A program made the position numbers and the translations under genes. From an uncultured Bacteroidales bacterium (lineage in GTDB: Bacteria; Bacteroidota; Bacteroidia; Bacteroidales; Bacteroidaceae), in assembly GCA_945837185.1 (NCBI GenBank), contig CAMAMZ010000129.1, forward strand, positions 1-5,465: 5,465 nt of DNA. The letters run 5' to 3'. This document shows, in pieces, positions 1 through 5,465 of this stretch. The notes beneath the pieces were generated by a model. The model was not told the DNA's origin. It made no database searches and worked only from the letters and a program-made list of their open reading frames with translations. Every line of letters starts with the position of its first letter. The first letter of the stretch is position 1.

Positions 1-38
1 CAAAGTATCTTTAGATAAATGGCAAAGTATCTTTAGAT
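1..38. repeat. 16-bp direct repeat, two copies, period 22 bp
   Basis: CAAAGTATCTTTAGAT occurs exactly at 1-16 and again at 23-38, separated by AAATGG. Each copy contains the small inverted repeat ATCT-TT-AGAT. The 22-bp period is close to two helical turns, which would suit a pair of protein-binding sites on one DNA face, but it could equally be the end of a short tandem array. The first copy begins at the window edge, so the number of copies and the neighbouring gene are not visible. Identity of the repeat is directly seen; any function is inference. Confidence 0.85.
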
Positions 39-65
39 GCCTGAAAGTTATGTCAGGACAAGAGG

Positions 66-112
66 AAAAAATCCCCCTCTCTGCTTTGGGTATGGCGGGC
101 AGAGAGGGGGAT
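66..112 (-). terminator. Rho-independent terminator of the leftward pepD operon
   Basis: A perfect 14-bp inverted repeat (ATCCCCCTCTCTGC at 71-84, GCAGAGAGGGGGAT at 99-112) encloses a 14-nt loop. Read on the minus strand, the stem is followed at once by six T residues (complement of 66-71, shared in part with the stem). It starts 31 bp after the pepD stop codon. No T tract follows on the plus strand, so it should act only on leftward transcripts. Confidence 0.93.
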
Positions 113-143
113 GTATAACTGTTCCTACCGGGAGCAACAGTTT

Positions 144-1604
144 TTATGCTTTTTCAGGAACCGCAGCCAATGTAGCCACGAGCAACTGCCAGAATGGTTC
201 AACGGTAGGAATATAACAACGTTCGGTTGTGGTATGGGGCGAACGCAGTGTAGGTCCTAAGCTCACCACATCTAAGTTGGGATATTTGCCCAAGATTACA
301 GAGCACTCCAATCCGGCATGCACCACCTGCACAACACTCTCCTTACCTGTCTGCTCCTTATAAAGACGTTTCAGCAATGTAAGAATCTCGCTGTCTGGAT
401 TAGGATCCCAACCACCATAGCTGCCACTTGTCTCCACTTTCATGCCAGCCATATTGAAACAACTCTGCAACATGGTTACGATATAGTCCTTCATATCCTC
501 GCGCGAACTGCGGGCCAGAATCTTGATATCAGCCTTACCATTTTCAATGTTGATGATGGCTAAGTTGCTCGAGGTTTCCACCACATCCCTACAAACAGGA
601 ATCATGCGCAACACACCATCGTGGCAGGCATAGATGGCATCGAGCAGGTTATCCTGAATAGCCACAGGCACCTCCGTAGCCGGTGTTTCCACTTCCTCGG
701 CAAAGAACTCTATGCCACTCTCTATGGTCTTATACTCATCGATGAAGTCGGCCTTCCATGCTTCAACCAGTTCCTGCAAGGCAGCCACATTCTCTTTCGG
801 GAGTGTGAGCACTGTTTCGGCCTTAAAAGGAATAGCGTTGCGCATGTTGCCACCATGCCAGGAGGCCAAACGAGCTTCACACGAAGCGATGGCTTCGCGC
901 ACGAAGCGTGCCATCATCTTATTGGCATTGCCACGACCTTGGTTGATTTCCAATCCGGAATGGCCACCTTTCAAACCTTTCAATGTAACACGCACAGCCA
1001 CATCCTCGGGATCTGTTTCCACATCCTTGTAGTCGAGAGTAGCCGTAATGTCGATACCTCCTGCCGAGCCAATAGCAAACTCACCCCACTCCTCAGAGTC
1101 GAGGTTGAGCATGATGTCGGCCTGCAGTTCGCCTGTAGGCAGGGCATTGGCACCAAACATGCCTGTCTCTTCATCGGCAGTAATCAAAGCCTCTACAGGA
1201 CCATGCTGCAAATCCTTGGCTTCCATAATGGCCATTATAGCAGCCACACCCATACCATTGTCGGCTCCCAATGTGGTGTTGCGCGCTTTCACCCAGTCAC
1301 CATCAATAAAGGTTTCAATGGGGTCGGTTTCAAACTGATGCTTGCTGTCGGGAGTCTTCTGCGGCACCATATCCATATGGGCCTGCAAGAGCACCGTCTT
1401 CTTATGCTCATAGCCCGGTGTGGCCGGTTTCTTCATCACGATATTGTCGCCACTATCCTTATAGGCCTCTACGCCAGCTTTTGCGGCAAAGTCGAGAAGG
1501 AATTGCTGTACTTTCTCGAGATGACCCGAGGGGCGTGGCACTTGTGTCAGTGCATGGAAATTCTTCCAGATGCACGCAGGTTGTAAGTTTTTGATTTCGC
1601 TCAT
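144..1604 (-). CDS. pepD: Xaa-His dipeptidase / aminoacyl-histidine dipeptidase, M20 family (PepD)
   Basis: A 486-aa zinc dipeptidase of peptidase family M20 (PepD/carnosinase type), expected in the cytosol, where it cleaves dipeptides such as Xaa-His and supports peptide salvage. The family's metal-site motifs are all present: QAHMDMV (His76, Asp78), TLGADNG (Asp115, bridging ligand), DEETG (catalytic Glu145, ligand Glu146), LNLDSEE (Asp169) and a late SPHTTTER (His457). The lid/dimerisation domain between them holds GGHSG (His215) and RNAIPF. Length is normal for the family. The open frame runs 50 codons further upstream, but that extension lies inside the neighbouring gene and is Cys/Trp/Arg-rich; MSEIKNLQP at 1604 fits the family's N-terminus and follows the upstream stop by 25 bp. 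No Shine-Dalgarno sequence is visible; the A-rich leader is typical of Bacteroidota. Probably second gene of an operon with the membrane protein upstream. Stop codon is TAA. Confidence 0.95.
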   Translation of the reverse strand: MSEIKNLQPACIWKNFHALTQVPRPSGHLEKVQQFLLDFAAKAGVEAYKDSGDNIVMKKPATPGYEHKKTVLLQAHMDMVPQKTPDSKHQFETDPIETFIDGDWVKARNTTLGADNGMGVAAIMAIMEAKDLQHGPVEALITADEETGMFGANALPTGELQADIMLNLDSEEWGEFAIGSAGGIDITATLDYKDVETDPEDVAVRVTLKGLKGGHSGLEINQGRGNANKMMARFVREAIASCEARLASWHGGNMRNAIPFKAETVLTLPKENVAALQELVEAWKADFIDEYKTIESGIEFFAEEVETPATEVPVAIQDNLLDAIYACHDGVLRMIPVCRDVVETSSNLAIINIENGKADIKILARSSREDMKDYIVTMLQSCFNMAGMKVETSGSYGGWDPNPDSEILTLLKRLYKEQTGKESVVQVVHAGLECSVILGKYPNLDVVSLGPTLRSPHTTTERCYIPTVEPFWQLLVATLAAVPEKA

Positions 1605-1629
1605 AACTATGTGTTTTGTAGTAAATGAA

Positions 1630-2637
1630 TTATCTGTTTTCCGTTTGCTTTGTCTGCACCGTTGTAAAAGAGAGTCTTGTCCAGGCCAATATGCCCAGGA
1701 GCGCCACCAGAAGCGTCTGCACCCCATGCACGATGAGCACGAAATACAACGCATCGTTTTCTGCCACTCCGTAGAGGATGAGCATTGTCTTCACAGCAAA
1801 GTGCCAAGGCCCTGCGCCATTGGGTGTTGGCACGATGACTGCTATAGAACCCACGATGAAGGTTACCAACGCACAGTCGGCACCCAGAGCACTCGTTGCC
1901 TCAAAACAGAAGAAGGTGAGGTAATAATGCAGGAAATAGCTCAGCCAGATGGCCAACGTATATGTCACGAAGAGTGGTTTGTTGCGCACATCTTTCACCG
2001 ATGCTATTCCTTGTCCTATCTGCCACACGGTGTGCTTCACCTTATTATATATGGATATCTGTCGCAACTGATAGGCGAAGAAGCCCAAGGCCACAAGGGC
2101 ACACAGCACCGTTACCATCCATCCCGCAGGCGTGAAAGAGCTTAACAGCGTGTCCATCCTTGTTCCGGTGCGCACAAAGAAGGTATCGAAAATACGAAAC
2201 TGGCAGAAGAAGGTGGTAAGGGCCACCACCGCTATCACCACCGAGTCGATGGCCCGTTCTGTTACCACTGTTCCCAAAGCCTTGGGAAAGGAAATGCCCT
2301 CATAGCGCTTCAGCACACCACAGCGTGCCAGTTCGCCCACACGAGGCACCACCAGACTAATGGCATAGGAGAAGAATATGGCACAGAGGCTCACGCCACT
2401 GCGAGGCTTCTCGCCAAGAGGTTCCAGCGTCTGGCTCCATCGCCATCCTCGAAATGCCTGTGCCGCAACACCAAAAGGCAACGACAGCAGCATCCACGTC
2501 CAGTCCATTCCGTTCAGCATCACTTCTCGGGCCCGGCCAAAATCGAAGTCGCGATACATCCAATAGAGAATGGCACCTCCCAGTGTCAAAGAAAGCATCA
2601 CTTTCCCTATGTCGTTGCCAACTTTTTTCAGTTCCAC
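1630..2637 (-). CDS. Flippase-like integral membrane protein (lysylphosphatidylglycerol synthase TM-region / UPF0104 family)
   Basis: A 335-aa multi-pass inner-membrane protein with roughly seven or eight hydrophobic segments (about residues 11-27, 46-63, 82-98, 130-147, 170-188, 222-246, 255-275, 296-319). Family signatures are the block PRVGELARCGVLKRYEGIS (98-116), followed by ALGTVVTERAID (120-131), and the late PTPNGAGPWHF (270-280) before the last helices. Proteins of this family include the flippase half of MprF and the YbhN type; members in Bacteroidales are often labelled 'dolichol-P-glucose synthetase', a poorly supported name. There is no C-terminal lysyltransferase domain, so lysyl-lipid synthesis is not expected, and the cargo is unknown. 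The start is GTG at 2637, chosen because the frame has no ATG upstream, AAGGA lies 7 nt before it, and a good promoter sits just upstream. The nearest internal ATG is codon 14, inside the first helix. First gene of the leftward operon with pepD. Confidence 0.88.
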   Translation of the reverse strand: MELKKVGNDIGKVMLSLTLGGAILYWMYRDFDFGRAREVMLNGMDWTWMLLSLPFGVAAQAFRGWRWSQTLEPLGEKPRSGVSLCAIFFSYAISLVVPRVGELARCGVLKRYEGISFPKALGTVVTERAIDSVVIAVVALTTFFCQFRIFDTFFVRTGTRMDTLLSSFTPAGWMVTVLCALVALGFFAYQLRQISIYNKVKHTVWQIGQGIASVKDVRNKPLFVTYTLAIWLSYFLHYYLTFFCFEATSALGADCALVTFIVGSIAVIVPTPNGAGPWHFAVKTMLILYGVAENDALYFVLIVHGVQTLLVALLGILAWTRLSFTTVQTKQTENR

Positions 2638-2644
2638 CGTCTTT

Positions 2645-2649
2645 TCCTT
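2645..2649 (-). promoter_or_regulatory. Shine-Dalgarno-like site supporting the GTG start at 2637
   Basis: The minus strand reads AAAGGAAAAG-ACG-GTG: AAGGA ends 7 nt before the GTG codon. This is the only clear Shine-Dalgarno-like sequence before a gene in the window. It favours the GTG over the ATG 13 codons downstream, which would also cut into the first membrane segment. Confidence 0.6.
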
Positions 2650-2671
2650 TTTGTTTCTGATTTGTTTCTTG

Positions 2672-2702
2672 CAAAGGTAGTGGAAAAAGGTTGCATCGCA
2701 AA
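2672..2702 (-). promoter_or_regulatory. Bacteroidota-type promoter for the leftward operon
   Basis: On the minus strand TTTG (complement of 2699-2702) is followed after exactly 19 nt by TACCTTTG (complement of 2672-2679). This matches the -33 TTTG and -7 TAnnTTTG consensus known for the primary sigma factor of Bacteroides. Transcription would start near 2665-2667, giving a leader of about 30 nt before the GTG start at 2637. Both elements and their spacing are seen directly; activity is inferred. Confidence 0.8.
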
Positions 2703-2764
2703 ATTATTTCCAAGAATATTGGCTTTTCCCCGCCAAAGTTATCCCCTATTTCGGTTTTTATTCG

Positions 2765-2772
2765 TAATTTTG
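2765..2772 (+). promoter_or_regulatory. Probable -7 element of the ksgA operon promoter
   Basis: TAATTTTG matches the Bacteroidota -7 consensus TAnnTTTG and lies 21 bp before the ksgA ATG, implying a leader of about 15 nt. No TTTG is present about 19 nt upstream (that position reads TCCC), so the -33 element is weak or absent. This could mean a weaker promoter or one helped by an activator. Confidence 0.55.
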
Positions 2773-2793
2773 CCACCATTAAATTCCAACCGC

Positions 2794-3612
2794 ATGAAAC
2801 AAGTTAAGCCCAAGAAACATTTAGGACAACATTTCCTCATTGACCTCGGAATTGCAAAGCGCATTGCCGACACGGTAGACGCCTGTCCGCAGCTCCCTGT
2901 ACTGGAGATAGGTCCCGGTATGGGCGTGCTTACCCAATATCTGGTAGAGAAGCCACGTGTTGTGAAGGCTGTGGAGATAGACCGCGAGTCGGTGGCCTAT
3001 CTGCATGAGCATTTCCCTCGCCTGCGCGACAACATTATTGGGCAAGACTTTCTGCGCATGGATCTCACCACTGTTTTCGACGGGCAACCGTTCGTGCTCA
3101 CGGGCAACTATCCCTACGATATATCGTCGCAGATATTCTTCAAGATGCTCGACAACCGTCAGCTCATTCCCTGTTGCACGGGCATGATTCAGCGTGAGGT
3201 GGCACAGCGCATAGCAGCTGTGCCCGGCACGAAAGCCTATGGCATTCTTTCTGTGCTTATCCAGGCTTGGTATGATGTTGAATACCTCTTTACCGTTGAC
3301 GAGGGTGTCTTCAATCCACCTCCTAAGGTAAAGAGTGCTGTCATTCGCATGACACGCAATGCCACCACCCATCTTCCTTGCGACGAAGGACTCTTCCGCC
3401 GTTTGGTAAAGACGGTATTTGGGCAGCGTCGCAAAATGCTCCGTGTGAGCATTCGTCCGCTCTTGACCCAGCTCACGCCACCAGAGGATTTCTTTACGCA
3501 GGAAGTGATGACACGTCGCCCCGAACAGCTCACCATAGCGCAGTTTGTAGAACTCACGCAACAGCTTACGGCTTTGGGCTACCCCACCACACAAACACCC
3601 TCTCACACTTAA
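2794..3612 (+). CDS. ksgA: 16S rRNA (adenine1518-N6/adenine1519-N6)-dimethyltransferase KsgA (RsmA)
   Basis: A 272-aa SAM-dependent methyltransferase that dimethylates two adjacent adenines in the helix 45 loop of 16S rRNA late in 30S assembly; loss in other bacteria gives kasugamycin resistance. Motifs in order: the N-terminal PKKHLGQHFLID (6-17) typical of the family, SAM-binding LEIGPGMGVLT (37-47), acidic EID (61-63) for the SAM ribose, GQDFL (83-87), catalytic-pocket TGNYPYDISS (103-112; NLPY in E. coli), and FNPPPKVKSAVIRM (173-186). The C-terminal helical domain, with VFGQRRKMLR (208-217), is complete. The open frame extends 44 codons upstream, but that stretch runs through the promoter region and is not family-like, so ATG 2794 is the start. 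No Shine-Dalgarno sequence is seen. First gene of the rightward operon; the next gene begins 10 bp after its TAA. Confidence 0.97.
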   Translation: MKQVKPKKHLGQHFLIDLGIAKRIADTVDACPQLPVLEIGPGMGVLTQYLVEKPRVVKAVEIDRESVAYLHEHFPRLRDNIIGQDFLRMDLTTVFDGQPFVLTGNYPYDISSQIFFKMLDNRQLIPCCTGMIQREVAQRIAAVPGTKAYGILSVLIQAWYDVEYLFTVDEGVFNPPPKVKSAVIRMTRNATTHLPCDEGLFRRLVKTVFGQRRKMLRVSIRPLLTQLTPPEDFFTQEVMTRRPEQLTIAQFVELTQQLTALGYPTTQTPSHT

Positions 3613-3622
3613 CTCGCATACA

Positions 3623-4258
3623 ATGATCAGGAATCTTTTGTTTGACATGGGCGGCATCATCTTCCGCCAGAACACCGAAGAAGCTTTCAGTCGCTTTCGT
3701 GCCATGGGCATCGACCCCGCGCAATATATGGGGGCCTATGGGCAGCGTGGTTTCTTCCTCGATGTAGAATCGGGCTCCATCGACGCACCAACCTTCTGTG
3801 AGCGTATGGCTGCTGCCACAGGGCGTGCCAGTATTAGTTTTGAGGAAGCCCAACAATGTTGGCTCGGTTTCTTGCAGGATGTGCCTGTAGAGCGGCTCCA
3901 CACATTGCTCGAACTCAAGCCCCACTATCATCTCTGCTTGCTCAGCAACACCAACCCCTTCATCATGCAGCACATGCGCAGCGAGGCCTTTAGTGCCGAT
4001 GGGCTCCCCATCACCCACTATTTCCATTCGCTTTTCTGCAGCTATGAACTGGGTATATGCAAGCCCCACCCCGACTGTTTCAGGCGGGCCCTGGACGCTG
4101 ATGGCATGCGTGCAGAAGAGAGTTTATTCATTGACGACAGCATGCGCAACATTGAGGCGGCAGCAGCACTGGGCATCCAGGTGCTCCATGTTGAGACCAA
4201 TGCCGACTGGCGTGCTCCGTTAGCGGAAATATTAGACAAAGCATCTCACTCCTTATGA
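3623..4258 (+). CDS. HAD-superfamily hydrolase, subfamily IA, substrate unknown
   Basis: A 211-aa cytosolic HAD-like protein, similar in layout to YihX-type sugar-phosphate phosphatases. Motif I is LLFDMGGII with nucleophile Asp8, motif II LLSNTN with Ser108, motif III GICKPHPD with Lys147, and motif IV FIDDSMRN with Asp171/Asp172. A helical cap lies between motif I and motif II (about residues 16-95). The residue two after the nucleophile, the general acid/base Asp in most HAD phosphatases, is Gly10. FDxGG variants are common in this subfamily, so activity may be altered, rely on another residue, or be lost; this cannot be decided from sequence. The ATG lies 10 bp after the ksgA stop with no Shine-Dalgarno sequence, and the stop TGA overlaps the mnmA start as ATGA, which suggests translational coupling. 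The context does not reveal its substrate; a link to RNA modification would be guesswork. Confidence 0.9.
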   Translation: MIRNLLFDMGGIIFRQNTEEAFSRFRAMGIDPAQYMGAYGQRGFFLDVESGSIDAPTFCERMAAATGRASISFEEAQQCWLGFLQDVPVERLHTLLELKPHYHLCLLSNTNPFIMQHMRSEAFSADGLPITHYFHSLFCSYELGICKPHPDCFRRALDADGMRAEESLFIDDSMRNIEAAAALGIQVLHVETNADWRAPLAEILDKASHSL

Positions 4259-5346
4259 TCGATCTCGAGGAAATTAAAGACAAACGGATTGCCGTACTCC
4301 TTTCCGGTGGTGTAGACAGTTCTGTGGTTGTGTATGAACTGGCTCGTTTGGGACTTCACCCTGACTGTTTCTATATCAAGATAGGACCTGAGGAGGAGGA
4401 GGCATGGGACTGTACTGCCGAAGAGGATTTGGAAATGGCCACGGCTGTTGCCGCACGCTATGGTTGCAAGTTGCAGATTGTGGATTGCCACCGGGAATAC
4501 TGGGATGAGGTGACACGCTATACGATGGACAAGGTGCGCAATGGCTATACGCCCAACCCTGATGTGATGTGCAACCGACTCATCAAGTTTGGGGCCTTCG
4601 ACCGCAAGATGGGGCATGCCTACGACCTTATTGCCACAGGTCATTATGCACAGACAGCATGGATTGACGGCCATAAATGGTTGTGCACCTGTCCCGACCC
4701 CGTTAAAGACCAGACTGACTTCCTGGCCCAGATTTACGATTGGCAATTGCGCAAGGCACTCTTTCCCATTGGGCACTACCGCAAGGAGGAGGTGCGGGCT
4801 ATTGCACTGCGGGAGCATCTCGTGAATGCCCACCGTCGCGACAGTCAGGGAATCTGCTTTCTGGGACGCATTGACTACAACGAATATATACGCAGGTATT
4901 TAGGAGAGCAGACAGGTGCGGTGATTGAACTCGAAACAGGACGGACCATTGGTACCCATAAGGGTCATTGGTTCCATACTATCGGGCAGCGCAAGGGCTT
5001 GGGCTTAGGAGGAGGTCCCTGGTTTGTTGTCAAGAAGGATGTGACCACCAACACCTTGTTCGTGAGCCATGGCTATGATCCTGCCACTGCCTATCGCAGC
5101 ACTTTTACCATACACAATTTCCATACGCTCACCCTTCCGCTCACACCCCAACCCATCACCTTCAAGATTCGGCACACACCGGAGCACTACCACGCCACCT
5201 TGGAACCGTTGGCCGTTGCGGGCTCTTACCGCATTCATTCCGAAGCACCCATACATGGGGTTGCTCCCGGTCAGTTCTGTGTGGTATACGACGAAGCCCA
5301 CCACCGCTGTTTCGGTTCGGGAGAGATTACTGTCGATGAATTGTAA
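4255..5346 (+). CDS. mnmA: tRNA-specific 2-thiouridylase MnmA
   Basis: A 363-aa ATP-dependent enzyme that 2-thiolates the wobble uridine (U34) of tRNA-Lys, -Glu and -Gln(UUG), using persulfide sulfur from a cysteine desulfurase relay. Seen: PP-loop SGGVDSS (17-23), NPDVMCNRLIKFG with catalytic Cys106, TGHYA (128-132), KDQTDFL (151-157), DSQGICFLG with the second catalytic Cys201, the central-domain block GTHKGHWFHTIGQRKGLG (233-250), and a C-terminal beta-barrel ending in GQFCVVYD (339-346) and GSGEI (354-358). Length is normal. The position after KDQT is Asp155, where many homologues (E. coli KDQSYFL) have Tyr. The ATG overlaps the upstream gene's stop by 4 bp (ATGA), and N-terminal length to the PP-loop supports this start. 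Bacteroidales genomes often carry more than one mnmA paralogue, so this may be one of two or three. Last gene of the ksgA operon. Confidence 0.95.
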   Translation: MIDLEEIKDKRIAVLLSGGVDSSVVVYELARLGLHPDCFYIKIGPEEEEAWDCTAEEDLEMATAVAARYGCKLQIVDCHREYWDEVTRYTMDKVRNGYTPNPDVMCNRLIKFGAFDRKMGHAYDLIATGHYAQTAWIDGHKWLCTCPDPVKDQTDFLAQIYDWQLRKALFPIGHYRKEEVRAIALREHLVNAHRRDSQGICFLGRIDYNEYIRRYLGEQTGAVIELETGRTIGTHKGHWFHTIGQRKGLGLGGGPWFVVKKDVTTNTLFVSHGYDPATAYRSTFTIHNFHTLTLPLTPQPITFKIRHTPEHYHATLEPLAVAGSYRIHSEAPIHGVAPGQFCVVYDEAHHRCFGSGEITVDEL

Positions 5347-5390
5347 AAAAGGTAGCCCCCGCAGGATGAGAAAAGTAGGGGCATGTAAAA

Positions 5391-5413
5391 AGCCAAGGTT
5401 TGAAACCTTGGCT
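5391..5413. terminator. Bidirectional terminator between mnmA and the convergent tRNA gene
   Basis: AGCCAAGGTTT (5391-5401) and AAACCTTGGCT (5403-5413) form a perfect 11-bp inverted repeat around one base; a realistic hairpin would have 8-9 bp and a 5-7 nt loop. On the minus strand it is followed by TTTTT, a fair intrinsic terminator for the tRNA. On the plus strand only TTT follows, preceded by AAAA, so it is weaker for mnmA. It starts 45 bp after the mnmA stop and only 3 nt from the mature tRNA 3' end. Confidence 0.85.
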
Positions 5414-5416
5414 TTG

Positions 5417-5465
5417 TTGGGATACCCGGACTCGAACCAGGAAAGGCAGGACCAGAATCTGCAGT
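5417..5465 (-). tRNA. tRNA-Gln (anticodon CUG), 3' part only, 5' part beyond the window
   Basis: The minus strand gives the last 49 nt of a tRNA: the end of the D stem, an anticodon arm with loop TTCTGGT (anticodon CTG at 34-36), a 4-nt variable loop CTTT, a T arm with stem CCTGG/CCGGG and loop TTCGAGT, the acceptor strand TATCCCA and discriminator A. The acceptor implies a 5' end starting with T, consistent with the U1-A72 pair of bacterial tRNA-Gln. CCA is not encoded, as expected in Bacteroidota. In the anticodon stem GCAG/CTGC pair, but A31 faces C39. The D arm and 5' acceptor strand are not visible, so whether the gene is intact is not known. Confidence 0.85.

Noticed and set aside
1..38. 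CRISPR array
   Set aside because: Only two 16-bp copies with a 6-bp gap; repeats and spacers are far too short and no cas gene is present.
40..57. CCTGA/TCAGG inverted repeat left of the pepD terminator
   Set aside because: A 5-bp stem with an 8-nt loop and no T tract is too weak to call; likely chance.
621..1586. Long plus-strand open frame (321 codons) antisense to pepD
   Set aside because: It lies wholly opposite a complete, motif-rich pepD, its translation is His/Cys-rich and resembles no family I know, and no promoter or ribosome site precedes it.
1605..1754. 50-codon N-terminal extension of pepD
   Set aside because: The extension overlaps the 3' end of the upstream gene in another frame, has unnatural Cys/Trp/Arg composition, and the family N-terminus begins at the internal Met at 1604.
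1570..2145. Plus-strand open frame (191 codons) across the pepD/membrane-protein junction
   Set aside because: Antisense to two supported genes and to their 25-bp junction, with no recognisable domain.
2662..2793. 44-codon N-terminal extension of ksgA
   Set aside because: It would cross the promoter elements of both operons; KsgA proteins start shortly before the KKHLGQHFL motif, as with ATG 2794.
2821..3711. Minus-strand open frame (296 codons) antisense to ksgA and the start of the HAD gene
   Set aside because: It covers conserved ksgA motifs on the opposite strand, runs across a gene boundary and has no recognisable domain; a codon-bias shadow.
5355..5382. GCCCC/GGGGC hairpin just after mnmA as the main mnmA terminator
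   Set aside because: Only 5 bp with an 18-nt loop and no T tract; the palindrome at 5391-5413 is a better candidate.

Overview
The window looks like ordinary core chromosome from a member of the Bacteroidota, probably order Bacteroidales and perhaps Prevotella-like. This rests on three things. The one convincing promoter has the Bacteroidota form TTTG-N19-TAnnTTTG. Most start codons lack a Shine-Dalgarno sequence. The proteins (an Xaa-His dipeptidase of about 486 aa, KsgA with an NYPY motif, MnmA with KDQTDFL) read like Bacteroidales versions. The genus is a guess from memory of these families; no search was run.

Layout. Positions 1-65 hold a 16-bp direct repeat (period 22 bp) and no gene. 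Positions 66-112 form a strong intrinsic terminator for the leftward genes. Two leftward genes follow, probably one operon transcribed from about 2666 down to 66: a multi-pass membrane protein of the flippase-like / lysylphosphatidylglycerol synthase TM-region family (1630-2637, GTG start), then pepD (144-1604). A divergent intergenic region of 156 bp (2638-2793) carries the promoters of both directions. Three tightly packed rightward genes come next: ksgA/rsmA (2794-3612), a HAD-superfamily hydrolase (3623-4258) and mnmA (4255-5346). Gaps are 10 bp and then a 4-bp ATGA overlap, so they look co-transcribed. At the right edge is a bidirectional terminator palindrome (5391-5413) and the 3' part of a leftward tRNA-Gln(CUG) gene cut by the window end.

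Function. The rightward operon combines 16S rRNA dimethylation (KsgA) and 2-thiolation of tRNA wobble uridine (MnmA) with a small phosphatase-like protein of unknown substrate, so its theme is RNA modification for translation. The leftward operon pairs a membrane protein of unknown cargo with a cytosolic dipeptidase; no functional link is evident.

I found no mobile element, CRISPR array, defence system or other sign of an undescribed system. The findings are modest: the edge repeat, a HAD protein lacking the usual second aspartate, the mnmA/tRNA-Gln convergence, and an A-C mismatch in that tRNA's anticodon stem.
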